Source: CAZAYY01 sp964489525 | GTDB lineage: Bacteria > Chloroflexota > Anaerolineae > Anaerolineales > JABWBV01 | Direction: 5' to 3' | Length of the DNA: 29,861 bases | Assembly: GCA_964489525.1 (NCBI GenBank) | Contig: CAZAYY010000036.1 | Coordinates: 1 to 29,861, forward strand | Part shown: piece after piece, positions 1 through 7,694 of the stretch | How the letters are laid out: the number at the start of each line of letters is the position of its first letter | Position numbering within the stretch: the stretch's first letter is position 1 | Position numbers and translations under genes: made by a program | Notes under the pieces: model-generated | Told to the model about the DNA's origin: nothing | The model's database searches: none | What the model saw: only the letters and a program-made list of their open reading frames with translations

Positions 1-10
1 CGCCAATTTC

Positions 11-41
11 TTTCCCCCCTTCCCGGCGGGAAGGGGGGAAA
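11..41. repeat. Perfect GC-rich inverted repeat at the left edge
   Basis: TTTCCCCCCTTCCC (11-24) is followed after a 3-nt spacer by its exact reverse complement (28-41), giving a 14-bp stem. More G-rich sequence follows to position 52. There is no T-run directly after the stem, so it is not a classic terminator for + transcription. It could be an intergenic palindromic repeat or the end of a transcript from beyond the left edge. A weaker C-rich/G-rich pair of similar flavour lies at 12207-12245. Confidence 0.6.
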
Positions 42-66
42 CAGGGGGGTTGGGCGAATTTTCCAC

Positions 67-94
67 TTGCTTTTTTTACGATGCATGGTATACT
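67..94 (+). promoter_or_regulatory. Predicted promoter of the DEAD-box helicase
   Basis: TTGCTT (67-72) and TATACT (89-94) are separated by 16 nt. The -10 is preceded by TGG, making an extended -10 (TGGTATACT). Transcription would start near 101, about 185 nt before the helicase start codon. Confidence 0.55.
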
Positions 95-98
95 CTCA

Positions 99-285
99 CC
101 CGCGTTCCGAAAAGGAACAACAAACACGGGAATTGTTTTGAGTTTATCCGAATGGCGCCCGGCGAAGATTGGTCGGGCTTTTTTGTTGCTAACGGGCGGT
201 TCCAACCATATTTCGCCGTAAGGCTTGTGGAACCGCATGGGAATCGGGTCATCAAAACAGCCCCCTCATTTTTAGGAGTTTTTTG
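99..285 (+). promoter_or_regulatory. Long structured 5' leader of the helicase mRNA, with an internal terminator-like hairpin
   Basis: Three hairpins are visible between the predicted start and the ATG. The first is GTTCC-GAAAA-GGAAC (104-118), extendable by CCCG/CGGG (99-102/127-130). The second is GCCCG/CGGGC (157-161/174-178) followed directly by six T (179-184), as in an intrinsic terminator. The third is a perfect 9-bp stem GCGGTTCCA/TGGAACCGC (196-204/228-236) enclosing GCC-GTAA-GGC with a GNRA-type loop. The GTTCC and GGAAC segments of hairpins 1 and 3 are mutually complementary, so they could pair across the terminator in an alternative fold. Long regulatory leaders are known on cold-shock helicase mRNAs such as csdA. 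Attenuation here is inferred. Confidence 0.5.
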
Positions 286-2025
286 ATGACAACCGAATTT
301 TCCAACCTTTACCTGAGCCAGGAGCTGGTTCAGGCCGTTACCGACCTGGGTTTTGTCGAACCCACACCCATCCAGGCAGGTATTATCCCCCTCATGATCA
401 GTGGATTGGATGTGATTGGCCAGGCCCAAACTGGCACCGGTAAAACGGCTGCCTTTGCCTTGCCCATTCTCAACAACCTGCTGCCAGACCAGGAGCATGT
501 CCAAAGCCTGGTGCTGGTGCCCACCCGCGAACTGGCCATCCAGGTCGCCAAAGCCTTCACCGAATTTGCCAGCGGGCAAAAAGTGCGCGTCCTGGCTGTC
601 TATGGCGGGCAGTCCTATGGGCTGCAAATTGGCCGGCTGAAGCGCGGCGTGGATGTGGTCGTGGGCACCCCCGGCCGCCTGCTCGACCTGATGCGCCGAA
701 ACCTGCTCGACATTCACCAGGTTCAAACCGTTGTCCTGGATGAAGCAGATGAAATGCTCAGCATGGGTTTCATTGAAGATATGGAAACCATCCTGTCCCA
801 AACCCCCGCCACCCGGCAGACCGCCCTCTTTTCGGCCACCCTGCCCACTGAAATCCGCCGCCTGGCGGATAAATACATGCGCACCCCAGAATCGGTTACC
901 ATCCAGCGTGAGCAGGTCACCGTTCTGGCCATCGAACAGCGCTACTACCTGGTTAACGAAGCTGACCGCCTGGCCGCCCTCACCCGTCTGTTTGAAGTGG
1001 AAGAGATCACCAGCGCCCTGATTTTTGTGCGCACCCGCATGGGCACCGGCGACCTGGCCAACGAACTGACCGTGCGCGGTTTCCCAGCGGAAGCCCTAAA
1101 CGGCGACCTGAGCCAGGAAGCCCGCGAGCGCACCCTCAACCGCTTCCGCCAGAACCAGATTAAAGTACTGGTCGCCACCGATGTGGCGGCCCGCGGACTG
1201 GATATTGACAACATCTCCCATGTTTTTAACTACGAACTGCCCTACGACCCGGAAATTTACGTCCACCGCATTGGGCGCACCGGGCGCGCCGGAAAAAGCG
1301 GCATTGCCATTTCTCTGGTAGCCCCGCAGGAAAAACGCCTGCTGCGCATGGTCGAGCAGTTCACCCGCCAGCGACTGGAGCGCTTCCCGGTTCCCACCGA
1401 AGCCGACATCCTGAGCCGCCGGGAAACCCGCCTGATGAACCAGGTGGGCGTATGGCTGCAGCGCGGCCGCTGCCGCCGCGAGCGCGAATTGGTAGAGCAG
1501 TTGGTTGCTGAGGGCCACGACCCGTTGGAAGTGGCTGCTGTGGCCTTGAAGGTGGCGCGTGCGGAAGAAAAACAGCGCCCGGTCTGGCCGGTGAATGAAG
1601 TGGTTGAACAGGTCCCCCGCCGCGAGTATAACCGCAGCGAACGCCGCGACGACGCTCGCCCCGCCCGTTACGACCGGAACGATCGTTATGACCGTCCCGA
1701 ACGCCAGGGGCGCACTGAACGCCCAGATCGGTCTGCCCGACCGGATCGCCGCGAACGCAGCGAAAGCCGCGCTCCGCTGGCGCTCAACGAACCCGGCATG
1801 GTGCGCCTCAGCCTCAACCTGGGGCGGCGCGATGGCATTCGCCCGAACGATGTGGTTGGCGCCATTGCCTACCACGCCGACATTCCCGGCAGCGTCATTG
1901 GCAAAATCCAAATTCAAGATACCCACACCCTGGTGGACGTTCCAGAACGGTTTGTCGGCCAGGTGTTGGAAAAAGCAGGTGCCGCCAGCATTCGCCGCCA
2001 GCCCATCGCCCTGCAGCGGGTCTGA
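286..2025 (+). CDS. deaD: DEAD-box ATP-dependent RNA helicase, CsdA/DeaD type
   Basis: ATP-dependent RNA unwinding, with likely roles in ribosome assembly and mRNA remodelling, especially in the cold. The 579-aa protein has all the family motifs: a Q-motif region (about 5-30), Walker A AQTGTGKT (47-54), PTRELA, DEAD (about 152-155), SAT (about 183) and the ARGLD and HRIGRTGRAG motifs of the second RecA domain. A highly charged Arg/Asp-rich stretch (about 445-505) precedes a C-terminal DbpA-type RNA-binding domain ending near 575. The ATG at 286 is preferred over the in-frame TTG at 283 because AGGAG at 274-278 is 7 nt upstream of it. The gene is monocistronic, lies behind a structured leader, and is closed by a strong terminator. 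CsdA-like is preferred to DbpA because of length and the basic linker, but the exact orthology is not certain. Confidence 0.93.
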   Translation: MTTEFSNLYLSQELVQAVTDLGFVEPTPIQAGIIPLMISGLDVIGQAQTGTGKTAAFALPILNNLLPDQEHVQSLVLVPTRELAIQVAKAFTEFASGQKVRVLAVYGGQSYGLQIGRLKRGVDVVVGTPGRLLDLMRRNLLDIHQVQTVVLDEADEMLSMGFIEDMETILSQTPATRQTALFSATLPTEIRRLADKYMRTPESVTIQREQVTVLAIEQRYYLVNEADRLAALTRLFEVEEITSALIFVRTRMGTGDLANELTVRGFPAEALNGDLSQEARERTLNRFRQNQIKVLVATDVAARGLDIDNISHVFNYELPYDPEIYVHRIGRTGRAGKSGIAISLVAPQEKRLLRMVEQFTRQRLERFPVPTEADILSRRETRLMNQVGVWLQRGRCRRERELVEQLVAEGHDPLEVAAVALKVARAEEKQRPVWPVNEVVEQVPRREYNRSERRDDARPARYDRNDRYDRPERQGRTERPDRSARPDRRERSESRAPLALNEPGMVRLSLNLGRRDGIRPNDVVGAIAYHADIPGSVIGKIQIQDTHTLVDVPERFVGQVLEKAGAASIRRQPIALQRV

Positions 2026-2050
2026 TTTGCCTCAGTCATTCAAATAAATC

Positions 2051-2083
2051 AAAAAAGAGAGCAGATTTCTGCTCTCTTTTTTT
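2051..2083. terminator. Bidirectional intrinsic terminator between helicase and protease
   Basis: AGAGAGCAG and CTGCTCTCT form a stem around a 4-nt loop. An A-run lies upstream and a T-run downstream, extending the stem on both sides, so it can end the helicase mRNA on + and the protease mRNA on -. Confidence 0.85.
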
Positions 2084-2142
2084 GTTTACGCTTGTCAAAC
2101 TGTGTACCTATTACCCCTTCACAGCAAAATATTCAGTTGGTC

Positions 2143-3312
2143 TTAGGGAATCAGGGAGTACAGCAAACGATTGGGGGAATTGCGCCCGGCGCTGGTCACT
2201 TTGCCGGTGGTGGCGTTGTTGACGATTGCGCTGGTCACAGCGGAGGGGCTGGCGCTGGGGTTGGCTTCCAGGTACAGGGCAGCGACGCCGGCCACATGCG
2301 GGGAAGCCATGGAGGTGCCGCTGATGGTGTTGAGAGCCGTGTTGCTGGTATACCAGGCCGAAGTGATCGAGGAGCCGGGAGCAAACAGGTCGAGGCATTT
2401 GCCATAGTTGCTGTAGGAAGCGCGGGCATCGGAGCTGGTGGTTGCGCCCACGGTAATGGCAGCGGCGGCGCGGGCGGGGGAGAAGTTGCAGGCGTCGCGG
2501 TTGCTGTTGCCAGCGGCCACGGCGTAGGTAACGCCAGAGTTGACCGAGTTGGTGACGGCGTTATCCAGAGTGGTGTTCTTGCTTCCGCCCAGGCTCATGT
2601 TGGCCACGGCAGGTTTTACAGCATTGGCGGTTACCCAATCTACACCGGCAATGACGCCTGAGGTGGTGCCAGAACCGTTGCAGTCCAGGACGCGCACGGC
2701 AACCAGGGAAGTGCCCTTGGCAACGCCATACACACTGCCGCCGACGGTGCCAGCCACATGCGTGCCGTGCCCGTTGCAGTCCGAGCCGTTGCCGCCGAAG
2801 GCATCGAAGCCAAAGGAAGCGCGGCCGCCAAAATCGTTGTGCCCATACAGGATACCCGTGTCAATAATGTACACAGTCACGCCAGCCCCGGTGTAGTTGT
2901 AAGTATACGAAGTGCTGAGGGGCAGGCTGCGCTGGTCAATCCGGTCCAGGCCCCAGGTAGCGCCCGACTGGGTGGCTTCCAGGGTGATCACCTGGTCGGC
3001 TTCAATATAGGCAATGTTCGGGTTGCGGCGCAGGCCTTCAAGCGCCTGGGCGGGCAGGCTGGCAGCGAAGCCTTGGATGGCGCTGCTGTAGGTCATGTCC
3101 ACACTACCGCCGCCGCGGGCTGCCGCTCCCATGGCTGCTTCCATCTGACCAGCGCCAACGCCGTCTTTAAAGACCACAATGTAGCGCCCGGGAATGGCGT
3201 CTGGAGAATCCGTACCGAGCAGCGGCGCCATAGAAGGGCCAGCAGCCATACCGGGTGTCACCAGCAGCAGCAGCAAAACGAAAACCAAACTGAAAACCCA
3301 AAACTTTTTCAT
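2143..3312 (-). CDS. Secreted subtilisin-like serine protease (S8, proteinase K-like) with I9 propeptide
   Basis: Exported endopeptidase of 389 aa. A Sec signal peptide covers residues 1-24 (KK, then a Leu/Val-rich core, cut near GMAA). An inhibitor-I9-type propeptide spans about 41-110 (RYIVVFKD to AYIEAD). The catalytic triad is visible: Asp151 in IIDTG, His182 in GHGTHVAG and Ser334 in GTSMASPHVAG, with oxyanion Asn269 in AAGNS. Four Cys in the mature part (about 179, 211, 275, 306) could form two disulfides, as in the proteinase K branch. There is no C-terminal sorting or adhesion domain, so a soluble secreted enzyme is likely. The start codon follows AAAGGAG by 7 nt. The gene is monocistronic and its promoter carries an 11-mer also found upstream of the transporter at 10083. 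Confidence 0.95.
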   Translation of the reverse strand: MKKFWVFSLVFVLLLLLVTPGMAAGPSMAPLLGTDSPDAIPGRYIVVFKDGVGAGQMEAAMGAAARGGGSVDMTYSSAIQGFAASLPAQALEGLRRNPNIAYIEADQVITLEATQSGATWGLDRIDQRSLPLSTSYTYNYTGAGVTVYIIDTGILYGHNDFGGRASFGFDAFGGNGSDCNGHGTHVAGTVGGSVYGVAKGTSLVAVRVLDCNGSGTTSGVIAGVDWVTANAVKPAVANMSLGGSKNTTLDNAVTNSVNSGVTYAVAAGNSNRDACNFSPARAAAAITVGATTSSDARASYSNYGKCLDLFAPGSSITSAWYTSNTALNTISGTSMASPHVAGVAALYLEANPSASPSAVTSAIVNNATTGKVTSAGRNSPNRLLYSLIP

Positions 3313-3362
3313 ACGAACATCTCCTTTCTATTCAATTGTAAATACTGTCAGGAATGAAGAGA

Positions 3363-3390
3363 ATTCTAATACGATTCATTCTTGCGTCAA
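3363..3390 (-). promoter_or_regulatory. Predicted promoter of the protease gene
   Basis: On the minus strand TTGACG (3390-3385) and TAGAAT (3368-3363) are separated by 16 nt. The octamer GAATTCTC occurs twice, once before the -35 and once at the -10. Confidence 0.6.
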
Positions 3391-3396
3391 GGAGAA

Positions 3397-3407
3397 TTCC
3401 GTAGATT
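3397..3407 (-). promoter_or_regulatory. Candidate operator AATCTACGGAA upstream of the protease -35
   Basis: The 11-mer AATCTACGGAA (minus strand) ends 6 nt before the protease -35. The identical 11-mer ends 7 nt before the TTGACG -35 of the transporter operon (9892-9902), where it forms one arm of an inverted repeat. Only one half-site is evident here. Confidence 0.45.
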
Positions 3408-3462
3408 TTGCAACTAATTTTTAACGAGTTTTCAAAAAACGAGAGGGAATTTTACTTTTGGC

Positions 3463-5226
3463 CTAAATAAACGGCCCAAAAACACCGCCCCGGAGAAACG
3501 TGGCGATGTGCAGCCCAAATTGGAAGACCAGCAAGGCGATCGTCAGAACCCATAGCGCCTGCGCAGCCCGCGGGTGCTGTAAAAACGCCGGGCGGCGCTC
3601 CCCCTCGGCAAGCCTGGGAAGCCAGAAAAGGCTCAGCATTAGTGGCAGCAGGACAGGTATCTGGTATTGAAAATTCTTAAGCGCGTTGAAAAACATCAGG
3701 TATCCCAGGGATACAACCACCCAACCCAGTACAAGCCGGTTTTCGTACTGGCGCCTACCCCACAAAGACCCTGCCACCATGGTTGCCAAAGCAACAAAAA
3801 GAATAGAGCGGTGGATAAACCATTCATCGCTCATTTCCAGGTAGCTGCGTGGCCCAGGCACATACTCTCCGGTCAGACCGACACCTTCATAGCCGCTGGC
3901 AAATCTTTCTCCTTGAACTGCCCAATCTGCAATGAAACTGCGGGTCATGTAGGGAATCATGAATTGGGGGGTGGTGATTATGATCGTGCCTGCCATGGTC
4001 AGGATAAAAAGCCCTCCGGCAAGGACAGAGCGCCGCAGTGTAAGCGCCTTTTGCACCAGCCCAGCCAGCAGATATCCCCCAATCGTCAGGAAGAAAAACA
4101 GGCCGAACACCTTCAGGTTGGCCGCAAACCCACAGGCCGCTGCGGCAAAGTAAAAATACTTTTGAAAGGCCAGGTTATCTTTACGCAAGAAGTAGATAGT
4201 GAGCAGCGTCAGAAACAGGATAATGCTGTCGGGATGCCAGAATTGAAAATTATAACGGGCTACTGCCGGGACGCACGCCAAAAACAGGTAGAGAGCAGCA
4301 GAATGGAGTAAATTTTTATACCCCGCAGCCAGATACACCAGGAACCACAGTGAAACCACCATCGGCAGCACACTGATAAACTGGCGCATCAGAAAAACAT
4401 TGACCACCACCTGGTCGGGATAATCCGGGCCATACACCATCCTGGGCAGCAGCAGCACCGAAGCCGAAATCGGTAAGTACGGGTAGCCATACCACCAGGG
4501 CCAGTCCTTCATCGTATTGTAGATGGTTTGTTGAAAATCTGCTTGCGGCACCCAAAACCGGGCCACATCCGGGTAGATTACCGCTTCATCTTTGTACATT
4601 ACCAGGCGGCCTTCGTCATCGGTTTGCAGGTTAGCCGGGATGAAAACGACAAAGTTGACCAATCCCAAGAATGCCAGCGCCAAAAATGTTTTACGCTGTA
4701 CGGGCAGCCACCCCCGCCACTTCCGGCGCAGTTTTTCACACAGCGAGGGGTGGGCCTGGTATACATCGGCGTAGGCCCGTCGCAATAGCGCCCAGGCAAG
4801 GGTAGACAACCCGGAAGCCCAAAGGAACAACGGCCGGGCGGGTTCTGGAAAACCCATGTAGGTAAGCAAAAAGCACTGCAGCATAAACACAGCCAGCAAA
4901 ACCAATCCGGTTTGCACCAAAAACAGGCGGGGTTGGGTTTCATCCCAACCCGTGGATGGGGCCAGCAGAAAGCGATGCATCCTGGTTTCCAGGCGCTGGC
5001 TTCCCGTTGGGCTGCGCCGCAGCCAATAAATGGCTGCAGCCGAGCCAACCAGGGCCAGCCCAAGCACTCCCGAGAAACCCACCCGCAGCGAAGCGTAATT
5101 TAGCACGCCTCCCCGCCCGGCTGAAAACTCCATCTGCCACAGCCCGAACAGTGCCAGAACACTGGCAATGGCAGCAGCAATCCAGAAAAGCAGGGAATTC
5201 ATGTGAAGGCGAGTTTGTTTTTCCAT
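3463..5226 (-). CDS. Multi-spanning membrane protein, probable GT-C-fold glycosyltransferase
   Basis: 587-aa integral membrane protein with about 10-12 hydrophobic segments. An acidic motif (TDDEG, about residue 200) follows the fifth or so segment, in a loop that continues with YKDEAVIYPD. Acidic residues in an external loop, many Trp/Tyr-rich turns and a large polytopic body fit the GT-C class (GT39/GT83/GT87-like), which transfers sugars from polyprenyl-phosphate donors. This is a fold-level resemblance, and I cannot name the sugar or acceptor. It is the last gene of the five-gene glycan cassette, starting 5 nt after the aminotransferase stop with no good ribosome-binding site, so translational coupling is likely. 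An internal ATG at 5202 is a possible alternative start. A hydrophobic polymerase or flippase partner is the main alternative. Confidence 0.75.
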   Translation of the reverse strand: MEKQTRLHMNSLLFWIAAAIASVLALFGLWQMEFSAGRGGVLNYASLRVGFSGVLGLALVGSAAAIYWLRRSPTGSQRLETRMHRFLLAPSTGWDETQPRLFLVQTGLVLLAVFMLQCFLLTYMGFPEPARPLFLWASGLSTLAWALLRRAYADVYQAHPSLCEKLRRKWRGWLPVQRKTFLALAFLGLVNFVVFIPANLQTDDEGRLVMYKDEAVIYPDVARFWVPQADFQQTIYNTMKDWPWWYGYPYLPISASVLLLPRMVYGPDYPDQVVVNVFLMRQFISVLPMVVSLWFLVYLAAGYKNLLHSAALYLFLACVPAVARYNFQFWHPDSIILFLTLLTIYFLRKDNLAFQKYFYFAAAACGFAANLKVFGLFFFLTIGGYLLAGLVQKALTLRRSVLAGGLFILTMAGTIIITTPQFMIPYMTRSFIADWAVQGERFASGYEGVGLTGEYVPGPRSYLEMSDEWFIHRSILFVALATMVAGSLWGRRQYENRLVLGWVVVSLGYLMFFNALKNFQYQIPVLLPLMLSLFWLPRLAEGERRPAFLQHPRAAQALWVLTIALLVFQFGLHIATFLRGGVFGPFI

Positions 5227-5231
5227 GAGCG

Positions 5232-6377
5232 TCAGGAGAACTTGAAAGAAAAAATGGCTTCTAAAACGATTTCCTGGTCGGCCTGGCTGAGGGCGTTGTG
5301 GAAAGGCAGCCGGGCAAGCTGGTCGCTGACGCGCTCGGTAACGGGGCAGTCGCCTGGTTTTCCGCCAAACTTGCGTCCCATGTCAGACAGGTGGAGCGGC
5401 AGGTAGTGAAAAACACTGATGATTCCCCGGTCGCGAAGATGGGCCAGAAAAGCCTGGCGGTATTCAAGGTTGGGCAGCAGCAGATAATACATGTGGTAAG
5501 CCTGCTGGCAGTCTTGGGGTATATAAGGCAGACCCACGCCGTTTGTTTGTGCCCAGTTTTGCAGGTGTTCGTGATAAAAATGCCATGCCCGTTGGCGCTG
5601 CGCCTGGATTTTTTGGCGCTGCTCCAGTTGGGCCAGCAAAAACGCCGCCAGCAGGTCGGAGAGAAGGTAGCTGGAGCCGATATCCACCCAGGTATACTTG
5701 TCCACCTGGCCCCGGAAGAACCGGCTGCGGTTGGTGCCTTTTTCGCGGATAATTTCAGCGCGCTCGATGAATTGGGGGTCATTGACCAACAGCGCCCCAC
5801 CCTCCCCGCACGAGAAGTTTTTGGTCTCATGAAACGATTGTGCGGCCATTTGGCCGAAGGTTCCCAAAGGGCGGCCTTTATAGCATCCGAATAATCCATG
5901 GGCATTGTCTTCAAGGATGGCAAGCCCATGCGTATTGGCAATATCTAAAATTGGGTCCATGGCACAGCCCACCCCGGCATAATGCACCGGCACCACAGCC
6001 CGTGTGCGAGGGGTGATGAGCCTTTCTAATTGGTTCTCGTCCAGGTTTAATGTATCGGGGCGCACATCGATAAACACAGGCACGGCGCCGCGCAAAACAA
6101 ATGCGTTAACCGTTGAAACGAAGGTAAACGAAGGGATGATGACCTCATCTCCAGGCTGGATGTTGAGCAAAAGCGCCATCATATCCAATGCATGGGTGCA
6201 GGAGGTGGTCAGCAGTGCCCTGGCTGCACCCAGTTCTGTTTCCAGTAGGGCGGCGCAGCGTTGGGTAAAAGGCCCGTCGCCTGAAATCCGCCGGTTGGCC
6301 ACGGCCTGGGCCATGTATTCTGTCTCCTGACCCACCATGCAGGGTTGGTTGAAATCTACCAAAATCGGAGGCTGCAT
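5232..6377 (-). CDS. wecE: dTDP-4-amino-4,6-dideoxygalactose transaminase (WecE/RffA family)
   Basis: PLP-dependent sugar aminotransferase converting dTDP-4-keto-6-deoxyglucose to dTDP-4-amino-4,6-dideoxygalactose (dTDP-Fuc4N) for surface glycans. The protein (381 aa) follows E. coli WecE closely along its length: GDGPFTQRC, LTTSCTHAL, PGDEVIIPSFTFVST, VPVHYAGVGC, PLP-binding Asp157 in LEDNAHG, Schiff-base Lys186 in SFHETKN, then GTNRSRFFRGQVDKYTW and DIGSSYLLSDL. These last two blocks are hallmarks of WecE rather than of general DegT/ArnB enzymes. The ATG at 6377 is chosen because it aligns with the family start and follows the methyltransferase stop by 1 nt. A TTG at 6395 would add six residues. 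No dTDP-glucose synthesis genes (rmlA/rmlB) are in the window. Confidence 0.92.
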   Translation of the reverse strand: MQPPILVDFNQPCMVGQETEYMAQAVANRRISGDGPFTQRCAALLETELGAARALLTTSCTHALDMMALLLNIQPGDEVIIPSFTFVSTVNAFVLRGAVPVFIDVRPDTLNLDENQLERLITPRTRAVVPVHYAGVGCAMDPILDIANTHGLAILEDNAHGLFGCYKGRPLGTFGQMAAQSFHETKNFSCGEGGALLVNDPQFIERAEIIREKGTNRSRFFRGQVDKYTWVDIGSSYLLSDLLAAFLLAQLEQRQKIQAQRQRAWHFYHEHLQNWAQTNGVGLPYIPQDCQQAYHMYYLLLPNLEYRQAFLAHLRDRGIISVFHYLPLHLSDMGRKFGGKPGDCPVTERVSDQLARLPFHNALSQADQEIVLEAIFSFKFS

Positions 6378-6378
6378 A

Positions 6379-6999
6379 TTATTCTTTTCGAACAATCAAT
6401 GTAAAATCGTACAGGGGATAGTCGTGGAGCAAGGCCACTTTTTTTGAAAAATTGCGCTTGCAGTAATCAAATAAATCCAACGGGTCGGCATAATACAGGC
6501 CGGGGCGCATCCGCTCCGGATCAGAATAGCGGGTCAGAAAGTTGCTGGCGAAGCCGCGCCTGCTCAGCCGGTTGAACTGGTGCAGAGTTTCAAGGATATA
6601 GGCGTGCCAGGCCTCTGGCGATGGTGCCCCCCGGATGTTGAACACCCCGCTGGCCACCGTGTAATCCACTTCAGGCAGCGCGGCGGGGTCGGTTATGAAG
6701 GTTTTTCGAGGCTGGCCCGCATAAGTTTGGCGGGCTGCCGCGACGGAGCCTTCGACAATGTCATACCCATAGTAAGTGCATTGCAGCCCCACCTGGTCCA
6801 GGTAGCCGGCAAACGCACCGTACCCGCAGCCAAAATCCAACAGGCTGAATTCGGTTTGGTCAATGACCCGTAAGAGCTGGTCAAAGCGAATGAACTGGGC
6901 GGCAGGAGAATTCCAATCCACCCCGTTCGGGGAAGTTCCATGTTCTTCAAAACGCCTGGAAAAATAGGCTTTGATGGCAGAAAGGTCGGGTGAATTCAT
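6379..6999 (-). CDS. Class I SAM-dependent methyltransferase
   Basis: 206-aa soluble protein with a Rossmann-type SAM-binding motif (LDFGCGYG, about 54-61), an acidic residue at the end of strand 2 (YYGYDIVEG, about 78-86) and a later segment (VASGVFNIRG) matching motif IV. These are typical of small-molecule or sugar methyltransferases. The first ATG overlaps the stop of the WbqC-like gene by 4 nt (ATGA), and its own stop is 1 nt before wecE, so it is co-translated within the glycan cassette. A role methylating a sugar or an amino-sugar precursor is likely from context, but the substrate cannot be read from sequence. Confidence 0.82.
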   Translation of the reverse strand: MNSPDLSAIKAYFSRRFEEHGTSPNGVDWNSPAAQFIRFDQLLRVIDQTEFSLLDFGCGYGAFAGYLDQVGLQCTYYGYDIVEGSVAAARQTYAGQPRKTFITDPAALPEVDYTVASGVFNIRGAPSPEAWHAYILETLHQFNRLSRRGFASNFLTRYSDPERMRPGLYYADPLDLFDYCKRNFSKKVALLHDYPLYDFTLIVRKE

Positions 7000-7694
7000 G
7001 GTTGAACCTGGTTAAGGTAGACTTTGGCTTGCGGTCCGGTCATCACCAGCAGGTCAATCACGCTGACAAATCCATCGAACGGCGGGTAAAGCTGGGGATA
7101 TTCTGGATAATTGTAGTCGAAATACTGCAGGGTGATGCCGTGATCAATAAATTTATGCGGTTCAATATAGGCTCGCGCTGCTGGCCCGCTGAGATAATGG
7201 GTTGCCCCCAGCTTTTCCAGGATAGCCACCAACCGATCTGTTTTTTGGCCGGTCACCCCCAGGCTGGAAGAGCGAACAAACCGGGTATGCCGGATTTCCA
7301 ATAAACCGGCCAGGGCGATGGTGAAATCAATGGTAAAGTCTGCCAGGTAAGTGTCGCGGCGCTGGTAAAATGCCGCCAGCAGGGCTTCATAGTCTTTGAA
7401 AAATGGCGCTTTACTGTAGGCCTGGGAAATGGCTTTCCAGTGTTTTTCATGCCAGGAGGTTTCCCAGGCAATTTTGACTTCACAAATCGGCAGACCATCC
7501 ACAATGTTGCCTGCGCTGTGTACGGGGACGGTGAGCCATATTTTGCCCTGGTGGGTTTTAACCTGGTTGCGGTTGCGCCAGCCATGTTTGTCGTACTGTA
7601 CATCGTCATAAAACACAAAAACATCCGCCTGGTTTATCTGGTCAAAAACCCCGCGCCAGGGAATGTAGGAGGGTTGGAGGATCACACACTTCAT
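6996..7694 (-). CDS. WbqC-like family protein
   Basis: 232-aa protein of the WbqC-like family, shown by its N-terminal signature (MKCVILQPSYIPWRG, then FVFYDDVQYDKHGWRNRN) and the following LTVPV block. Members lie in O-antigen and modified-sugar gene clusters and are often annotated as acyl- or aminoacyl-transfer enzymes on amino sugars. Their biochemistry is poorly established. Next to a WecE-type aminotransferase, a role in decorating the 4-amino group is a reasonable inference. The ATG at 7694 is chosen over an upstream in-frame start at 7733 because the family signature begins here and the ATG overlaps the GT2 stop by 4 nt (ATGA). Confidence 0.88.
   Translation of the reverse strand: MKCVILQPSYIPWRGVFDQINQADVFVFYDDVQYDKHGWRNRNQVKTHQGKIWLTVPVHSAGNIVDGLPICEVKIAWETSWHEKHWKAISQAYSKAPFFKDYEALLAAFYQRRDTYLADFTIDFTIALAGLLEIRHTRFVRSSSLGVTGQKTDRLVAILEKLGATHYLSGPAARAYIEPHKFIDHGITLQYFDYNYPEYPQLYPPFDGFVSVIDLLVMTGPQAKVYLNQVQP

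Noticed and set aside
1096..1926. Minus-strand reading frame opposite the helicase
   Set aside because: Shadow of GC-rich coding sequence with no family signature.
2092..2661. Gly/Ala-rich + strand reading frame opposite the protease
   Set aside because: Low-complexity antisense of the protease catalytic domain, which has a complete catalytic triad on the other strand.
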